Of a stretch of DNA of 64,000 bases, positions 9,690 to 18,430 are shown piece by piece (position 1 is the first letter of the stretch; each line of letters opens with the position of its first letter). This DNA comes from Halobaculum roseum. Lineage in GTDB: Archaea; Halobacteriota; Halobacteria; Halobacteriales; Haloferacaceae. The stretch covers positions 2,870,521 through 2,934,520 of the forward strand of contig NZ_CP082286.1 in assembly GCF_019880245.1 (NCBI RefSeq), in the 5' to 3' direction. A model generated the notes under the pieces. The model ran no database searches. It was not told the DNA's origin and worked only from the letters and a program-made list of their open reading frames with translations. The position numbers and the translations under genes are program-made.

Positions 9690-10063
9690 TAATTAAAAAT
9701 AGTGCCGACTCCGGGGGATCTGCATTCGATGTTTTATCAATCTTATAACGTAGTACAGACGATCGATTTAGTTCTTAATCGTTGTAGATATTGGTGAAGT
9801 GATGTGTCCGTCGCGACCATATGTGATTAGTCCACTGAACCCATTATGGACTCCGCGGCCGGGTAGCGGTGACTATTCGAACGATTACGCGCCCTCCGGA
9901 GACAGTCGCGACTTCACGCAATGAGGACTATAGCCCAGTTTTCGTACTTCACGGCGGTATATCGGCTCCCGACCGCGTTTTGTGTCCCGCGCTCGATCGG
10001 TGCCGACCCCACGAACTGTTTTTGTTTTGGTCAAAGTCCGATAACGACCCGGGACCGTTCTCA
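9690..10063. other. Intergenic spacer within the glycan island
   Basis: 374 nt between two leftward genes. The part near 9690-9800 is A/T-rich and holds the probable promoter of the methyltransferase (9692-9702). The rest contains short frames without recognisable features. Confidence 0.45.
9692..9702 (-). promoter_or_regulatory. TATA-like element for the methyltransferase
   Basis: The minus strand reads CTATTTTTAAT, centred about 32 nt before ATG 9665. It is slightly further than the ideal 26 nt but is the only A/T block in range. Confidence 0.4.
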
Positions 10064-11152
10064 CTACGGCCCGATGCTGTCGTAAATGCCGTCGAGGTCG
10101 TTCAACACGCTGTTCCAACTGCGTCTTCGCGCGACTTCGGTGGCGGCGTTCGACCAGCGCCTCCAGATTTCGCTGTCGGTCAACAGTTCCTCGAGCTCGT
10201 CCGCGATCCGCTCGCTCTCGTACGGAACCCGAATGACTCCCTCCTCAAGCTCATCAGCCAACGAGAGGGGAACAGACACGACTGGACGACCAGTCGCGGC
10301 ACCTTCCAACATGCTTGCCGGACCGCCTGATTCGCTCCGGCTTGTGACGAGGAGAGTTCTCGCTTTCGCGTACTCGTGTTTGATCTTATCGTGGGGAACG
10401 AGACCGGCAAACGTGACTCGGTCGGAGACTCCGCGATTCTCCGACACCGAGAGAAGTTCTTGGTGATACTCCTCGTCGACGATCGGACCCACTACTCGAA
10501 GGTGGAGGTTCTCGTGATCACGGTCGGTGTCGATCAATTCGGCCAGCGCTTCGATGGATAGTTCGATGTTCTTCTCCGGGATAACCTGCGCGACCATCAG
10601 GAGTCGACCTGCGATCGGATCAGTCGACTCACCGGCGGCGTCGAACTCGTCGAAATCCACGCCGTGGGGGATCTTGTGTATTATGCCTCGGTCGAACCCC
10701 ATCCGGTCCAGAAACCCCAACTCCTCGTCGTCGAACCCAGTCACCGCATCGACAAGTTCCCGTTCTACGTACTTCAGCGGGTTCTTATCGGGATACACGG
10801 CTCCAACGTCAGCCTTGAGAATAGACGGAGTCCTCGGATTCAGTATGGCGACAATCTCGGGAAACACCTGACCGTAGGAGTGCAGGTGGAGAACATCGGT
10901 ATCGACCCGGAACCGAACAGGATTGGCAATAGGGAGAATCTGATGTCCAAACGTCCTTGCCGGGAACCGGACAATTTCTATGCCTTGCTCCTCTGTCCTC
11001 CCCTTCTCGTGTCCCGCTCCTGATCCGTTCGGTAGGAGCGTCGTCGTCAAAACCGTAACCGAGTGGCCCGCTTGCGCCTGTCGAGTAGCGACTTTCTCGT
11101 GCCAATGTGCGAACTCCAGATCGAACGTAGGGCAAATATGGGTCACTCTCAT
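10064..11152 (-). CDS. Glycosyltransferase, GT4 family, 362 aa
   Basis: The open frame extends to 11269, but MRVTHICPTFDLEF at 11152 is the natural first strand of a GT-B fold. Other features are LHLHSYGQVFPE, IPHGVDFDEFD before the donor domain, LLMVAQVIPEKNIE, and SESGGPASMLEG, whose paired acidic residues flank the donor site as in GT4. The N-terminal HEKVATRQAQAGHSVTVLT is the usual acceptor-domain helix. A TTTATA box about 50 nt upstream supports this start. Placed between two flippase genes, it probably extends a dolichol-linked glycan. Confidence 0.88.
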   Translation of the reverse strand: MRVTHICPTFDLEFAHWHEKVATRQAQAGHSVTVLTTTLLPNGSGAGHEKGRTEEQGIEIVRFPARTFGHQILPIANPVRFRVDTDVLHLHSYGQVFPEIVAILNPRTPSILKADVGAVYPDKNPLKYVERELVDAVTGFDDEELGFLDRMGFDRGIIHKIPHGVDFDEFDAAGESTDPIAGRLLMVAQVIPEKNIELSIEALAELIDTDRDHENLHLRVVGPIVDEEYHQELLSVSENRGVSDRVTFAGLVPHDKIKHEYAKARTLLVTSRSESGGPASMLEGAATGRPVVSVPLSLADELEEGVIRVPYESERIADELEELLTDSEIWRRWSNAATEVARRRSWNSVLNDLDGIYDSIGP

Positions 11153-11202
11153 CGTAGATCTCCAGCGTCTGCCAGCTGTGTCGGATTGTAGTAGAACTCT
11201 AG

Positions 11203-11208
11203 TATAAA
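11203..11208 (-). promoter_or_regulatory. TATA box for the 11152 glycosyltransferase
   Basis: TTTATA on the minus strand, 51-56 nt before ATG 11152, would give a leader of roughly 25 nt. Confidence 0.4.
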
Positions 11209-11348
11209 GGCCCACCGCTGTATGCGACTGAGGCTTACAACGTGACAGAGTATCACTAACGTATTTCACCCGCAGTCATCCTAATTTACGTCGGAGCATG
11301 TAACCAAGCGAAGAACCCCAGATTGCCAAGAGAACCTAATCGAGTAAT

Positions 11349-12872
11349 ATGTCAAAGAAATATTGAAATCTGTTCAAGGGTGGAGTGATCATATTCGCCG
11401 GTTTAGTCTTCCAATTAGTAGTCTCGTTTCTCGCGAAGATTGTAATCGCCAGAACCATCGGTCGAGTAGACTATGGTGCCGTTACTCTCGGATCGACACT
11501 TCTCACAATTATCTCGACGTTCGCGATATTGGGGATGAACCACGGTCTAAGCAGATACATCCCACGCAAAGACGATGTTGAGTACAAACGGAGTGTCGTT
11601 CTCTCGGCGTATCAGATTGCAATTCCGACAGCAGTTGTGGCGGGCTTAGTGGTAGTCCTCTTCTCAGACGAGATCGCGGTACGTCTGTTTAACGACCCCT
11701 CGGTCGGTGACATCCTTTGGATCTTTGGTCTCGCGATCCCCTTCGCTGTCACCGTGCAGGTCGGGATCGGCACGATTCAGGGACTTCAACTGTCAGTTCC
11801 AAAAGTCGCCGTACGAAACGTCACCCAGCCGCTCACGAGGTTCTTACTTGTAGGTGCGGTGGTGTTCTACGGCTTCGGGAAGACCGGAATGGCGTGGGCG
11901 TACGCAGGTGGCCACATCGCTGCTGCGTTACTTTTGCTCTACTACGTATTCAATCACCTTCCGCTCTTAGAACGGAAGCCATGGACACGGATGCACTCGG
12001 AACTACTCACGTTCTCGCTTCCCCTCGTCGTGACATCAGCAATGGTCGTCCTGCTTTCACGAGTTGACTCGTTCATGCTTGGGGTGCTCGCTACAACCGG
12101 CGATGTCGGAGTGTACGGAGTCGTCTACCCGATGGCAGAACTGTTGACTGCAGGTCTCGCATCGTTTGGGTTCCTCTTCACCCCAATACTCTCTGAACTG
12201 CACGCGGACCAAGAGTTGGAGGAGATGCGTCGTCTCTGCCAAGTTGTGACAAAGTGGATATTCATGGTGACGCTCCACGTTTTCATGATTCTCACGGTGT
12301 TTCCCGAAATCACCATCTCCCTCTCCTTTGGGGCGGAGTATGCTGACGGTTCGTTGGCCCTTACGAACCTGGCATTCGGCTTCTTCTCCCATGCTGTGCT
12401 CGGTCCGAATGTAAATGCGCTCACGTCTATCGGAAGAACCCGGATGATAATGTATGATAATGTCGTCGTGACAGCCCTTAGTATCGCGCTCAATATTCTC
12501 CTGATTCCACAGTTCACCTACATCGGTGCGGCGGTTGCGACTACAGTTTCGTACGTCTTCCTCAACATTCTCTATACGGTTCAAATCCATCGAGTAACCG
12601 GGATCCATCCGTTCACGGCGGCGATGGTCCGTCCTGGAATAATCGCAGCGATATCTATTGCGACAATCTATTTGCTAACCAACGAGTACCTCTCTTCGAC
12701 TCCACTCACGTTGTTCGCGAATTTCTTTGTGTTCATCGTCGTATACACGTTTGGTGTCCTCAGTTTTTGGGGAATCAAGGAGGAGGAGATCGACCTGCTC
12801 TTACAGATGGAAGATCGGTTTGGCGTCGATCTCTCGATGCTAAAAAAGGTAGTAGTCAGAGTGATGAAGTGA
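11349..12872 (+). pseudogene. Second Wzx/AglR-type flippase, interrupted by TGA at codon 6
   Basis: From ATG 11349 the frame reads MSKKY, then TGA (11364-11366), then NLFKGGVIIFAGLVFQ and about 490 further residues without interruption. Aligned without gaps to the intact paralogue at 7573, the stop falls at position 6 and F9, G11, F16, G18, V20, S26 and F27 all match, so the true N-terminus very probably lies before the stop. The rest has the family hallmark ARTIGRVDYG and about 12-14 membrane helices. Restart at GTG 11385 would remove the first 12 residues and place the start in helix 1. The gene may therefore be inactive, rescued by reinitiation, or affected by a single-base sequencing error. 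Followed by a convergent sulfatase-like gene. Confidence 0.75.
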
Positions 12873-12900
12873 GATAGATCCCTGTGAAGAAAGTCGAGAA

Positions 12901-14070
12901 CTACTCCATGTATCCCAACTCTCGTAGGGTTTCCTCGTCGGCGTCATAGCGGGTGACCCCGCCCTCGATGTTGAACTCCCTGATGGACGCGATCAGGTCG
13001 TCGTCGTCGGCCGCCGGTGAGCCTTCTAGCGTCCGCGTGCGGTACGGTTCCGAGCGCGAGGGATCGTAGGTTGTGATGTGCTGCTGGTTCATCGCCGCGC
13101 GCCGGTCACCGTACAGCGCGAACGCGACATCGCGCGACTCCTTTCCCAGTTCGTGCTCTTCGTCCCGCAGTAGCGTCGGCACGTCGATCAAAGACACCAC
13201 GGCGCCGAGTTCGGCGTCGACGTTGCTCATGCCGAACGGGACGCGGTGTAGAAGCGGGTGGAGCAGCCCCGGATGGCCCCACGTGTCGTCCTCGCCGAGC
13301 AGTTCGCCGTGGTCACCCGTGAACACGACGCGGGTGTCGTTCGGAATCTGTTCCCACAGGCGCGCCAACTCGAAGTCGAGTTCCTCGACCTCGCGACGGT
13401 AAAGGTCGCGGACTGTGTCTGCCTCCGAGTGGGGGAGGGCCCCCGCGACGGCCCGGCGCGACAGCCGGTTGGCGCGGTCGCGATCGATGGGGGCGCTGTA
13501 GGGGTCGTACGGGTGGTGTGGTTCCATGAAGTGAAGCCAACCGAACCACTCGTCGTGTCCCTCGATCTCGTCGAAGAACTCGGCGATTACGTCGTCAGCA
13601 CGGCGGAACGACTTGTCGAGCCTGACGACCTTCGCTCGTGCGTGCTCGAAGGCGTTCCACATCGTTGAGGCGATCCGGTACGCTTGCGACCCCAGTTCGA
13701 GGCGGTCGGAGATTCGCCCGGCGATTCCCTCGCCGCCGGCGCGCGGCGAGGTGAACGAGTCGAACCCCTCGTCGTAGTTGTACTCGGGGGAGAGTAGGTG
13801 GTTCGTCGTTACGCCCACGTGCTTGCCCGGGAGGTGCGTCGCGACGCTTGTTTCGCGGTGAAGGCCGCGCTCGGTTGCGTACTTGCCGCCGACGATTGCG
13901 GGGAAGCTCCCGAACGTCTCTGGGAACGTAGAGAATGCGAAATTATGCTCAGTGTCAACATACGATCGGGTTCGAGGCATGTACTCGAAATGATCGTAAC
14001 GGAGGGAGTCGACAGTGACGAGCAGTGTTCGTCCCTCGGTCATACCAAATCGGTGCTGTGCACCATCCAT
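12901..14070 (-). CDS. Sulfatase-like alkaline-phosphatase-superfamily protein, 389 aa
   Basis: ATG 14070 is used; ATG 14043 (MTEGRTLLVT) is equally possible and a longer frame to 14136 is unlikely. Motifs are LLVTVDSLRYDHFE (metal Asp), FSTFPETFGSFPAIVGG (nucleophile region with Thr/Ser, no CxPxR), WLHFMEPHHPYDP, VVFTGDHGELLGE (Asp-His) and GHPGLLHP. The tail is LRELGYME, as in the other three family members here. Its G+C-rich codon use resembles the right part of the window rather than the neighbouring flippase. Divergent from the SQD1-like gene, with which it shares a 119-nt promoter region. Probable phosphate- or sulfate-ester chemistry on a glycan; substrate unknown. Confidence 0.82.
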   Translation of the reverse strand: MDGAQHRFGMTEGRTLLVTVDSLRYDHFEYMPRTRSYVDTEHNFAFSTFPETFGSFPAIVGGKYATERGLHRETSVATHLPGKHVGVTTNHLLSPEYNYDEGFDSFTSPRAGGEGIAGRISDRLELGSQAYRIASTMWNAFEHARAKVVRLDKSFRRADDVIAEFFDEIEGHDEWFGWLHFMEPHHPYDPYSAPIDRDRANRLSRRAVAGALPHSEADTVRDLYRREVEELDFELARLWEQIPNDTRVVFTGDHGELLGEDDTWGHPGLLHPLLHRVPFGMSNVDAELGAVVSLIDVPTLLRDEEHELGKESRDVAFALYGDRRAAMNQQHITTYDPSRSEPYRTRTLEGSPAADDDDLIASIREFNIEGGVTRYDADEETLRELGYME

Positions 14071-14154
14071 AGACTTTCCCTTTTGAAATGGCCAGGTCGT
14101 AAGTGTCAGAGAATAGTTAAACAACTGTCCGGGCACATGGCTACGAAGACAAAA

Positions 14155-14160
14155 TTTATA
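14155..14160 (+). promoter_or_regulatory. TATA box of the SQD1-like gene
   Basis: TTTATA preceded by an A-rich stretch, centred about 32 nt before ATG 14190. The transcript should have almost no leader. Confidence 0.55.
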
Positions 14161-14189
14161 CCTTTGGTGACTCAGATATCGAGTAACCG

Positions 14190-15404
14190 ATGACGATCCT
14201 GATCACGGGTGCCGACGGCTACCTCGGCTGGCCCACGTCGCTGCGAATCGCATCCCGAACGGACGACCGCGTCGTCCTTGTCGATAACTTCGGTCGGCGC
14301 GAGTGGGTCTCGGAGGTCGGCTCAGTCTCCGCGACGCCCGTCGCGGACATCGACACGCGCCTCGAAGCGGCCGAGGAGGTCCACGGCCTCACCAACCTCT
14401 CGTTCGTCGAGGGCGACCTCACCGACCGCGCGTTCGTCGACGAACTCCTTCAGGTGCACGAGCCCGAGACGATCGTCCACACGGCCGCTCAGCCGAGTGC
14501 CCCCTACTCACAGATCAACGGCGAGCGCGCCAACTTCACGCAGCACAACAACATGCAGTCCACGCGCAACCTCGCGTGGGGACTGCACGAGAACGACCTC
14601 TCGGACACGCACCTCATCGAGACGACCACGACTGGCGTCTACGGCGCTCCCGAGTTCCCCATCCCCGAGGGCGGCGCGACGATGGAGAACCAGGGCGACC
14701 GCGACGACGTTCCCTTCCCCGCGATGGCAGGGAGCTGGTACCACCTCACCAAGTCCCACGACGCGGCGAACCTCCGTCTCGCACACAAGCAGTTCGGCAT
14801 CCCCGTCTCGGACGTGCGCACCGCGATCACCTACGGCGCCGCGACCGAGGAGACCGCGGCCGACGACCGCCTCGCGACCCGCTTCGACTTCGACTACTAC
14901 TTCGGTGTCGTCGCCCACCGCTTCGCCGCGCAGGCGATCGCGGGCTACCCGATCACCGTGTACGGCAAGGGCGAGCAGCGCAAGCCGTTCGTCTCGCTCG
15001 AGGACGCCGTCGAGGGACTCGCTCGGCTCGCGCTGAACGATGTCGACGACCGGCCCGACGACCACGTCGTCTACAATCAGGTCACGCGCCCGATCTCAAT
15101 CGTCGAGATGGGCACGACGATCGCGAACGTCGCCAACGAGTTCGGCTTCGACACCGCGGTCGAGCACTTCGAGAACCCGCGCGACGAGGACGAGACCCAC
15201 CAGATGGAGATCGAGAACGACCGCTACATGGACCTGATCGGCACCCGGCGGGTAACCTTCGAGGAGGGTATTCGCGGCGTCTTCGAGCGGCTGGCCGACC
15301 ACACCGACCGCATCAGTGCCTACGAGGACCGCTTCCTCCCGGGCGTCCTCGAGGACCGTCTCGACGACGATAAGGAGGAGACGCCCGCGGCCGCGGACGA
15401 CTGA
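14190..15404 (+). CDS. SQD1-like NAD-dependent epimerase: probable UDP-sulfoquinovose synthase
   Basis: 404 aa, extended short-chain dehydrogenase fold. The NAD motif is GADGYLGW at residues 7-14. Signatures shared with plant SQD1 and Sulfolobus Agl3 are visible: QPSAPYS (101-107), TQHNN (117-121), the TTTTGVYG strand near 145-152, the catalytic pair Y184/K188 in YHLTKSHD, and a TRFDFDYYFG segment matching the NRxDYDxxFG of SQD1. Those enzymes combine UDP-glucose with sulfite to give UDP-sulfoquinovose. In Sulfolobus acidocaldarius this feeds an N-glycan. Here it is the first of three consecutive epimerase genes downstream of aglB and glycosyltransferases, so a sulfonated sugar in the surface glycan is the natural inference. 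The acidic C-terminal 20 residues look like a haloarchaeal extension. Confidence 0.82.
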   Translation: MTILITGADGYLGWPTSLRIASRTDDRVVLVDNFGRREWVSEVGSVSATPVADIDTRLEAAEEVHGLTNLSFVEGDLTDRAFVDELLQVHEPETIVHTAAQPSAPYSQINGERANFTQHNNMQSTRNLAWGLHENDLSDTHLIETTTTGVYGAPEFPIPEGGATMENQGDRDDVPFPAMAGSWYHLTKSHDAANLRLAHKQFGIPVSDVRTAITYGAATEETAADDRLATRFDFDYYFGVVAHRFAAQAIAGYPITVYGKGEQRKPFVSLEDAVEGLARLALNDVDDRPDDHVVYNQVTRPISIVEMGTTIANVANEFGFDTAVEHFENPRDEDETHQMEIENDRYMDLIGTRRVTFEEGIRGVFERLADHTDRISAYEDRFLPGVLEDRLDDDKEETPAAADD

Positions 15405-15439
15405 GCGACGCGACCCACCGACACCCTAGTTCACCACGC

Positions 15440-16405
15440 ATGCACGTTCTCGTTACCGGCGGCTGTGGCTACATCGGCAGCGCGCTCGTCCCGATCCTCC
15501 GGGACGACGGGCGGGTCGACCGCATCACCGTTCTGGACAACCTGTCGATGTCATCGCCGCGGAACCTCATGGGAAGTGGGCTTGGCAGCGACGACCGTCT
15601 GCGCTTCCGGCGTGGCGACATCACCGAGTACGGTGACGTGGAGTCGGCGATGCGCGGGTGCGATACCGTCATCCACCTCGCGGCGATCACGGGCGCCGAC
15701 AGCACACACGATCGACGCGAGGAGACGTTCCACGTGAACTACGACGCGACGCGGAACGTCCTTCGCGCGGCGGGGAAACTCGACGTCTCGAACGTCGTGT
15801 TCGCTTCCTCGTGCAACATCTACGGCCGTGCGGCCTCCCGCGATATCGACGAGACGGTCGAGCCCGACCCGCTGAACCCCTACGCCGAGTCGAAGTACGA
15901 GGCCGAGGACCTCCTAGCGGACGCGATCGACGAGTACGGCTACGACGGCACTGCGCTCCGCATGAGCACGAACTACGGCTACTCGCCCGGAATGCGGTTC
16001 AACCTCGTCGTCAACCACTTCGTCTTCCGGGCGATCACCGACCGTCCGCTTACAGTGTACGGTGACGGGTCGAACTGGCGGCCGTTCATCCACGTCAAAG
16101 ACGCCGCTCGCGCGTACGCCCAGGCCGCATTCGAACCAGAGGACTGGCCCGGACGCGTCTACAATGTGGGCGCGAACGAGGCCAACTACCGTGTCGAGGA
16201 GATCGCCGAAGCCGTCCGCGATGAACTCGACCGCGACCTCGACATCACGTATCTGGAGGACGAGCACCCGGGGCCCTCGTATCACGTGAACTTCGACCGC
16301 GTCGCCGAAACGGGATTCGAGCTCGAACACGGCCTTCGAACGGGAATTGCCGACTTGGCCGAGCGATTCCAGAACGGCACCGGCAGGGGACCCCTCGATG
16401 AGTGA
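15440..16405 (+). CDS. NAD-dependent epimerase/dehydratase (extended SDR), 321 aa
   Basis: The NAD-binding motif TGGCGYIG sits at residues 6-13 and the acidic end of strand 2 in VLDNLSMSSP. HLAAITGADS follows, then the SSCNIYG strand and the active-site pair Y148/K152 in NPYAESK. A FIHVKDAARAY motif marks the sugar-nucleotide binding side. Members epimerise or dehydrate UDP- or dTDP-sugars. It lies 35 nt after the SQD1-like gene and 63 nt before another epimerase, so the three probably form one transcript supplying activated sugars. The exact sugar cannot be deduced. Confidence 0.87.
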   Translation: MHVLVTGGCGYIGSALVPILRDDGRVDRITVLDNLSMSSPRNLMGSGLGSDDRLRFRRGDITEYGDVESAMRGCDTVIHLAAITGADSTHDRREETFHVNYDATRNVLRAAGKLDVSNVVFASSCNIYGRAASRDIDETVEPDPLNPYAESKYEAEDLLADAIDEYGYDGTALRMSTNYGYSPGMRFNLVVNHFVFRAITDRPLTVYGDGSNWRPFIHVKDAARAYAQAAFEPEDWPGRVYNVGANEANYRVEEIAEAVRDELDRDLDITYLEDEHPGPSYHVNFDRVAETGFELEHGLRTGIADLAERFQNGTGRGPLDE

Positions 16406-16468
16406 GACTGCCACCTCCATCGGATGTGGATCGCGAGATATTTGGATCGACACTGAGGCAGAACGCGC

Positions 16469-17458
16469 ATGAGCACGACAGACGCCTTCCACGTTGCAGT
16501 CACGGGTGCGGCCGGATTCATCGGCAGCCGCGTCGTCAAGATCCTCCAGCGTGACCACCCCGAATGGGAGATCACCGCCCTCGATAACTTCTATCTCGGG
16601 ACTGTCCGCCAGATCGACGATGTCGAGGTCGAACACGTCGATATCCGTGACCGCGACTACCTCGAGGACGCGCTCGCGGGTACCGATATCGTGCTCCATC
16701 TCGCGGCGATCAGCGGCGTCGACGACTGCGACACCAACCGCGATCTCGCGTACGACGTGAACGTCACTGGGACGAACAACGTCGCCTGGTTCTGTCGCAA
16801 GACCGGCGCTGGACTGGTCTTCCCGTTCAGCATGGCAGTCCTCGGCGACCCGGAATCGTTCCCGATCTCTGTTGACGACTCGCGTGATCCCTTGAACTGG
16901 TACGGGCGAACGAAGGTTCTCAATGAAGATGCAATCGAGCACTTCGCGGACGGCGCGTTCCCCGCACACCTGTACCTGAAGTCCAATCTCTATGGCGAAC
17001 ACACGATCGGCGATAGTCGCGTTTCGAAGGGGACCGTCATCAACTTCTTCGCGAACCGGGCCGCTGCCGGTGAGCCGCTCACGGTCTACGAGCCGGGAAC
17101 GCAGGCACGCAACTTCATTCACGTCAAGGACGTGGCCCGCGCATACGTTCACAGCGCCGAACGACTTCAAGCGCAACTCGATGCCGGGGAGACCGGCGTC
17201 GAGAAGTACGAGATCGCCTCCCGTGAGGATCCCGGCGTGATGGAAGTCGCCGAACTCGTCCAACGACATGCCGCGGAGATCCTTGGGACTGAGGTCGACA
17301 TCGAGTTGGTCGAGAACCCACGAAGCGGGGAGACGCTGGTCGACTCCTTCGAGGTAGACATCTCCGCGGCCGAGGAAACGCTGGGATGGACGCCTCAGGA
17401 AACCGTCGAGGGATCGATTCAGGACCTCCTCGCGGCGAAGGCACAAGAGGAGTCTTGA
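16469..17458 (+). CDS. NAD-dependent epimerase/dehydratase (extended SDR), 329 aa
   Basis: The Rossmann motif TGAAGFIGSRVV is near residue 12, ALDNFYLG follows strand 2, and HLAAISGVDDC precedes the active site. The catalytic pair Y145/K149 is in NWYGRTK, with a preceding FPFSMAVLG strand supplying the Ser. RNFIHVKDVARAY is the usual substrate-side motif. Third in the row of epimerase genes. It ends 1 nt before the convergent TrmB gene. Likely UDP-sugar 4-epimerase or dehydratase; not assignable to one sugar. Confidence 0.87.
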   Translation: MSTTDAFHVAVTGAAGFIGSRVVKILQRDHPEWEITALDNFYLGTVRQIDDVEVEHVDIRDRDYLEDALAGTDIVLHLAAISGVDDCDTNRDLAYDVNVTGTNNVAWFCRKTGAGLVFPFSMAVLGDPESFPISVDDSRDPLNWYGRTKVLNEDAIEHFADGAFPAHLYLKSNLYGEHTIGDSRVSKGTVINFFANRAAAGEPLTVYEPGTQARNFIHVKDVARAYVHSAERLQAQLDAGETGVEKYEIASREDPGVMEVAELVQRHAAEILGTEVDIELVENPRSGETLVDSFEVDISAAEETLGWTPQETVEGSIQDLLAAKAQEES

Positions 17459-17459
17459 T

Positions 17460-18320
17460 TCACGTCTCGTCGTACGGATCGTCGGCGAGCGTGTCGTGGT
17501 CCCACGTCAGCCCGAAGTAGCGACCCAACCCTGCGACGAACGAGTGGTTCTCGGTAACGGCGGCCTGTCGCTTGTGTAGCGGAACGTCCTCCTCTTCGAC
17601 GAGGAGGACCGCGTCGCCGGAGTCGTAGTCCAGGCTGGGGTCGATGAGCGTCCCACGCCATGGAAGCCGTGTCGCACTAAACCGATACTCGACAGCCGGA
17701 TACTCTGTACGGATGTACTCCACCATGTCGCGTTGGATCGACCTGTTCGCTGGTTCAAGCAGGTCGGGGTCGAGAAACAGGATTCTGAGTTCGCAGTCCC
17801 GCTCGTAGGCCTCCGCGAACGCGGGTTCGATCGCCTCGAAGTACTCGAAGCTCTTCGTTATCACCCGGATCTCGTGTTGCGCATCCGCGTACAGTGTTCG
17901 CGTCTCGCGCTCGCTCGGTTCACCGACATCGACCACGTGAAAGAGTTCCTCGGTGGGTGAGATATCCTCACTCGCCTGCTCGTACAACGGACCGAACGCC
18001 GCGACGAACTCCTCGCGCGTGTCCTCGATTCGTGCGCGGTCGGTCTCGTAGGACTGTCGTCGGTTCTCGATCGCGCGGTTGAGGATCTCCTCGGGCGGCT
18101 TCGGTTGGTACTGCTTCGGCCGCCCGGGGATCTCCTTCAGATATCCCAGATCGGCCAACTCATCGAGGACACCGTAGATGCGTGCCTTCGGAATCCCCGT
18201 CGCCTCCGAGAGATCCGGCGCCGTCGTTCTGCCTAACTCGATCAGGCGCTCGAGTGCCTGTTCCTCGTACTCCGTTAATTCGAGCGGATCGAGGAGGTCC
18301 CCCGTGTCGTGACTGCTCAT
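17460..18320 (-). CDS. TrmB-family transcriptional regulator, 286 aa
   Basis: ATG 18320 is preferred to an upstream GTG because CTTATCAG lies 22-29 nt before it. The N-terminal winged helix-turn-helix spans about residues 12-75: LTEYEEQALERLIELG, then the recognition part GIPKARIYGVLDELADLGYL with PGRPKQYQ in the wing. A coiled linker (ENRRQSYETDRARIEDTREEF) leads to a C-terminal sugar-sensing or PLD-like domain. TrmB proteins sense sugars and control transport or metabolism in archaea. Its position between the epimerase genes and the hexosamine module suggests local control of sugar-nucleotide synthesis; this is inference. Confidence 0.85.
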   Translation of the reverse strand: MSSHDTGDLLDPLELTEYEEQALERLIELGRTTAPDLSEATGIPKARIYGVLDELADLGYLKEIPGRPKQYQPKPPEEILNRAIENRRQSYETDRARIEDTREEFVAAFGPLYEQASEDISPTEELFHVVDVGEPSERETRTLYADAQHEIRVITKSFEYFEAIEPAFAEAYERDCELRILFLDPDLLEPANRSIQRDMVEYIRTEYPAVEYRFSATRLPWRGTLIDPSLDYDSGDAVLLVEEEDVPLHKRQAAVTENHSFVAGLGRYFGLTWDHDTLADDPYDET

Positions 18321-18430
18321 AGCGGCCGTATGTACGTCTCGCTGATAAGCCACGGCGGTTCTCCCCGATTCTCACGACACGTGCTGTGTCCGATAGCTTC
18401 ATATCGGTTGCGTCTGTGGTTACTCACAAC

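Noticed and set aside
15914-17446. Long minus-strand frame opposite the epimerase genes
   Set aside because: Shadow of high G+C coding DNA; both opposite genes have clear SDR motifs.
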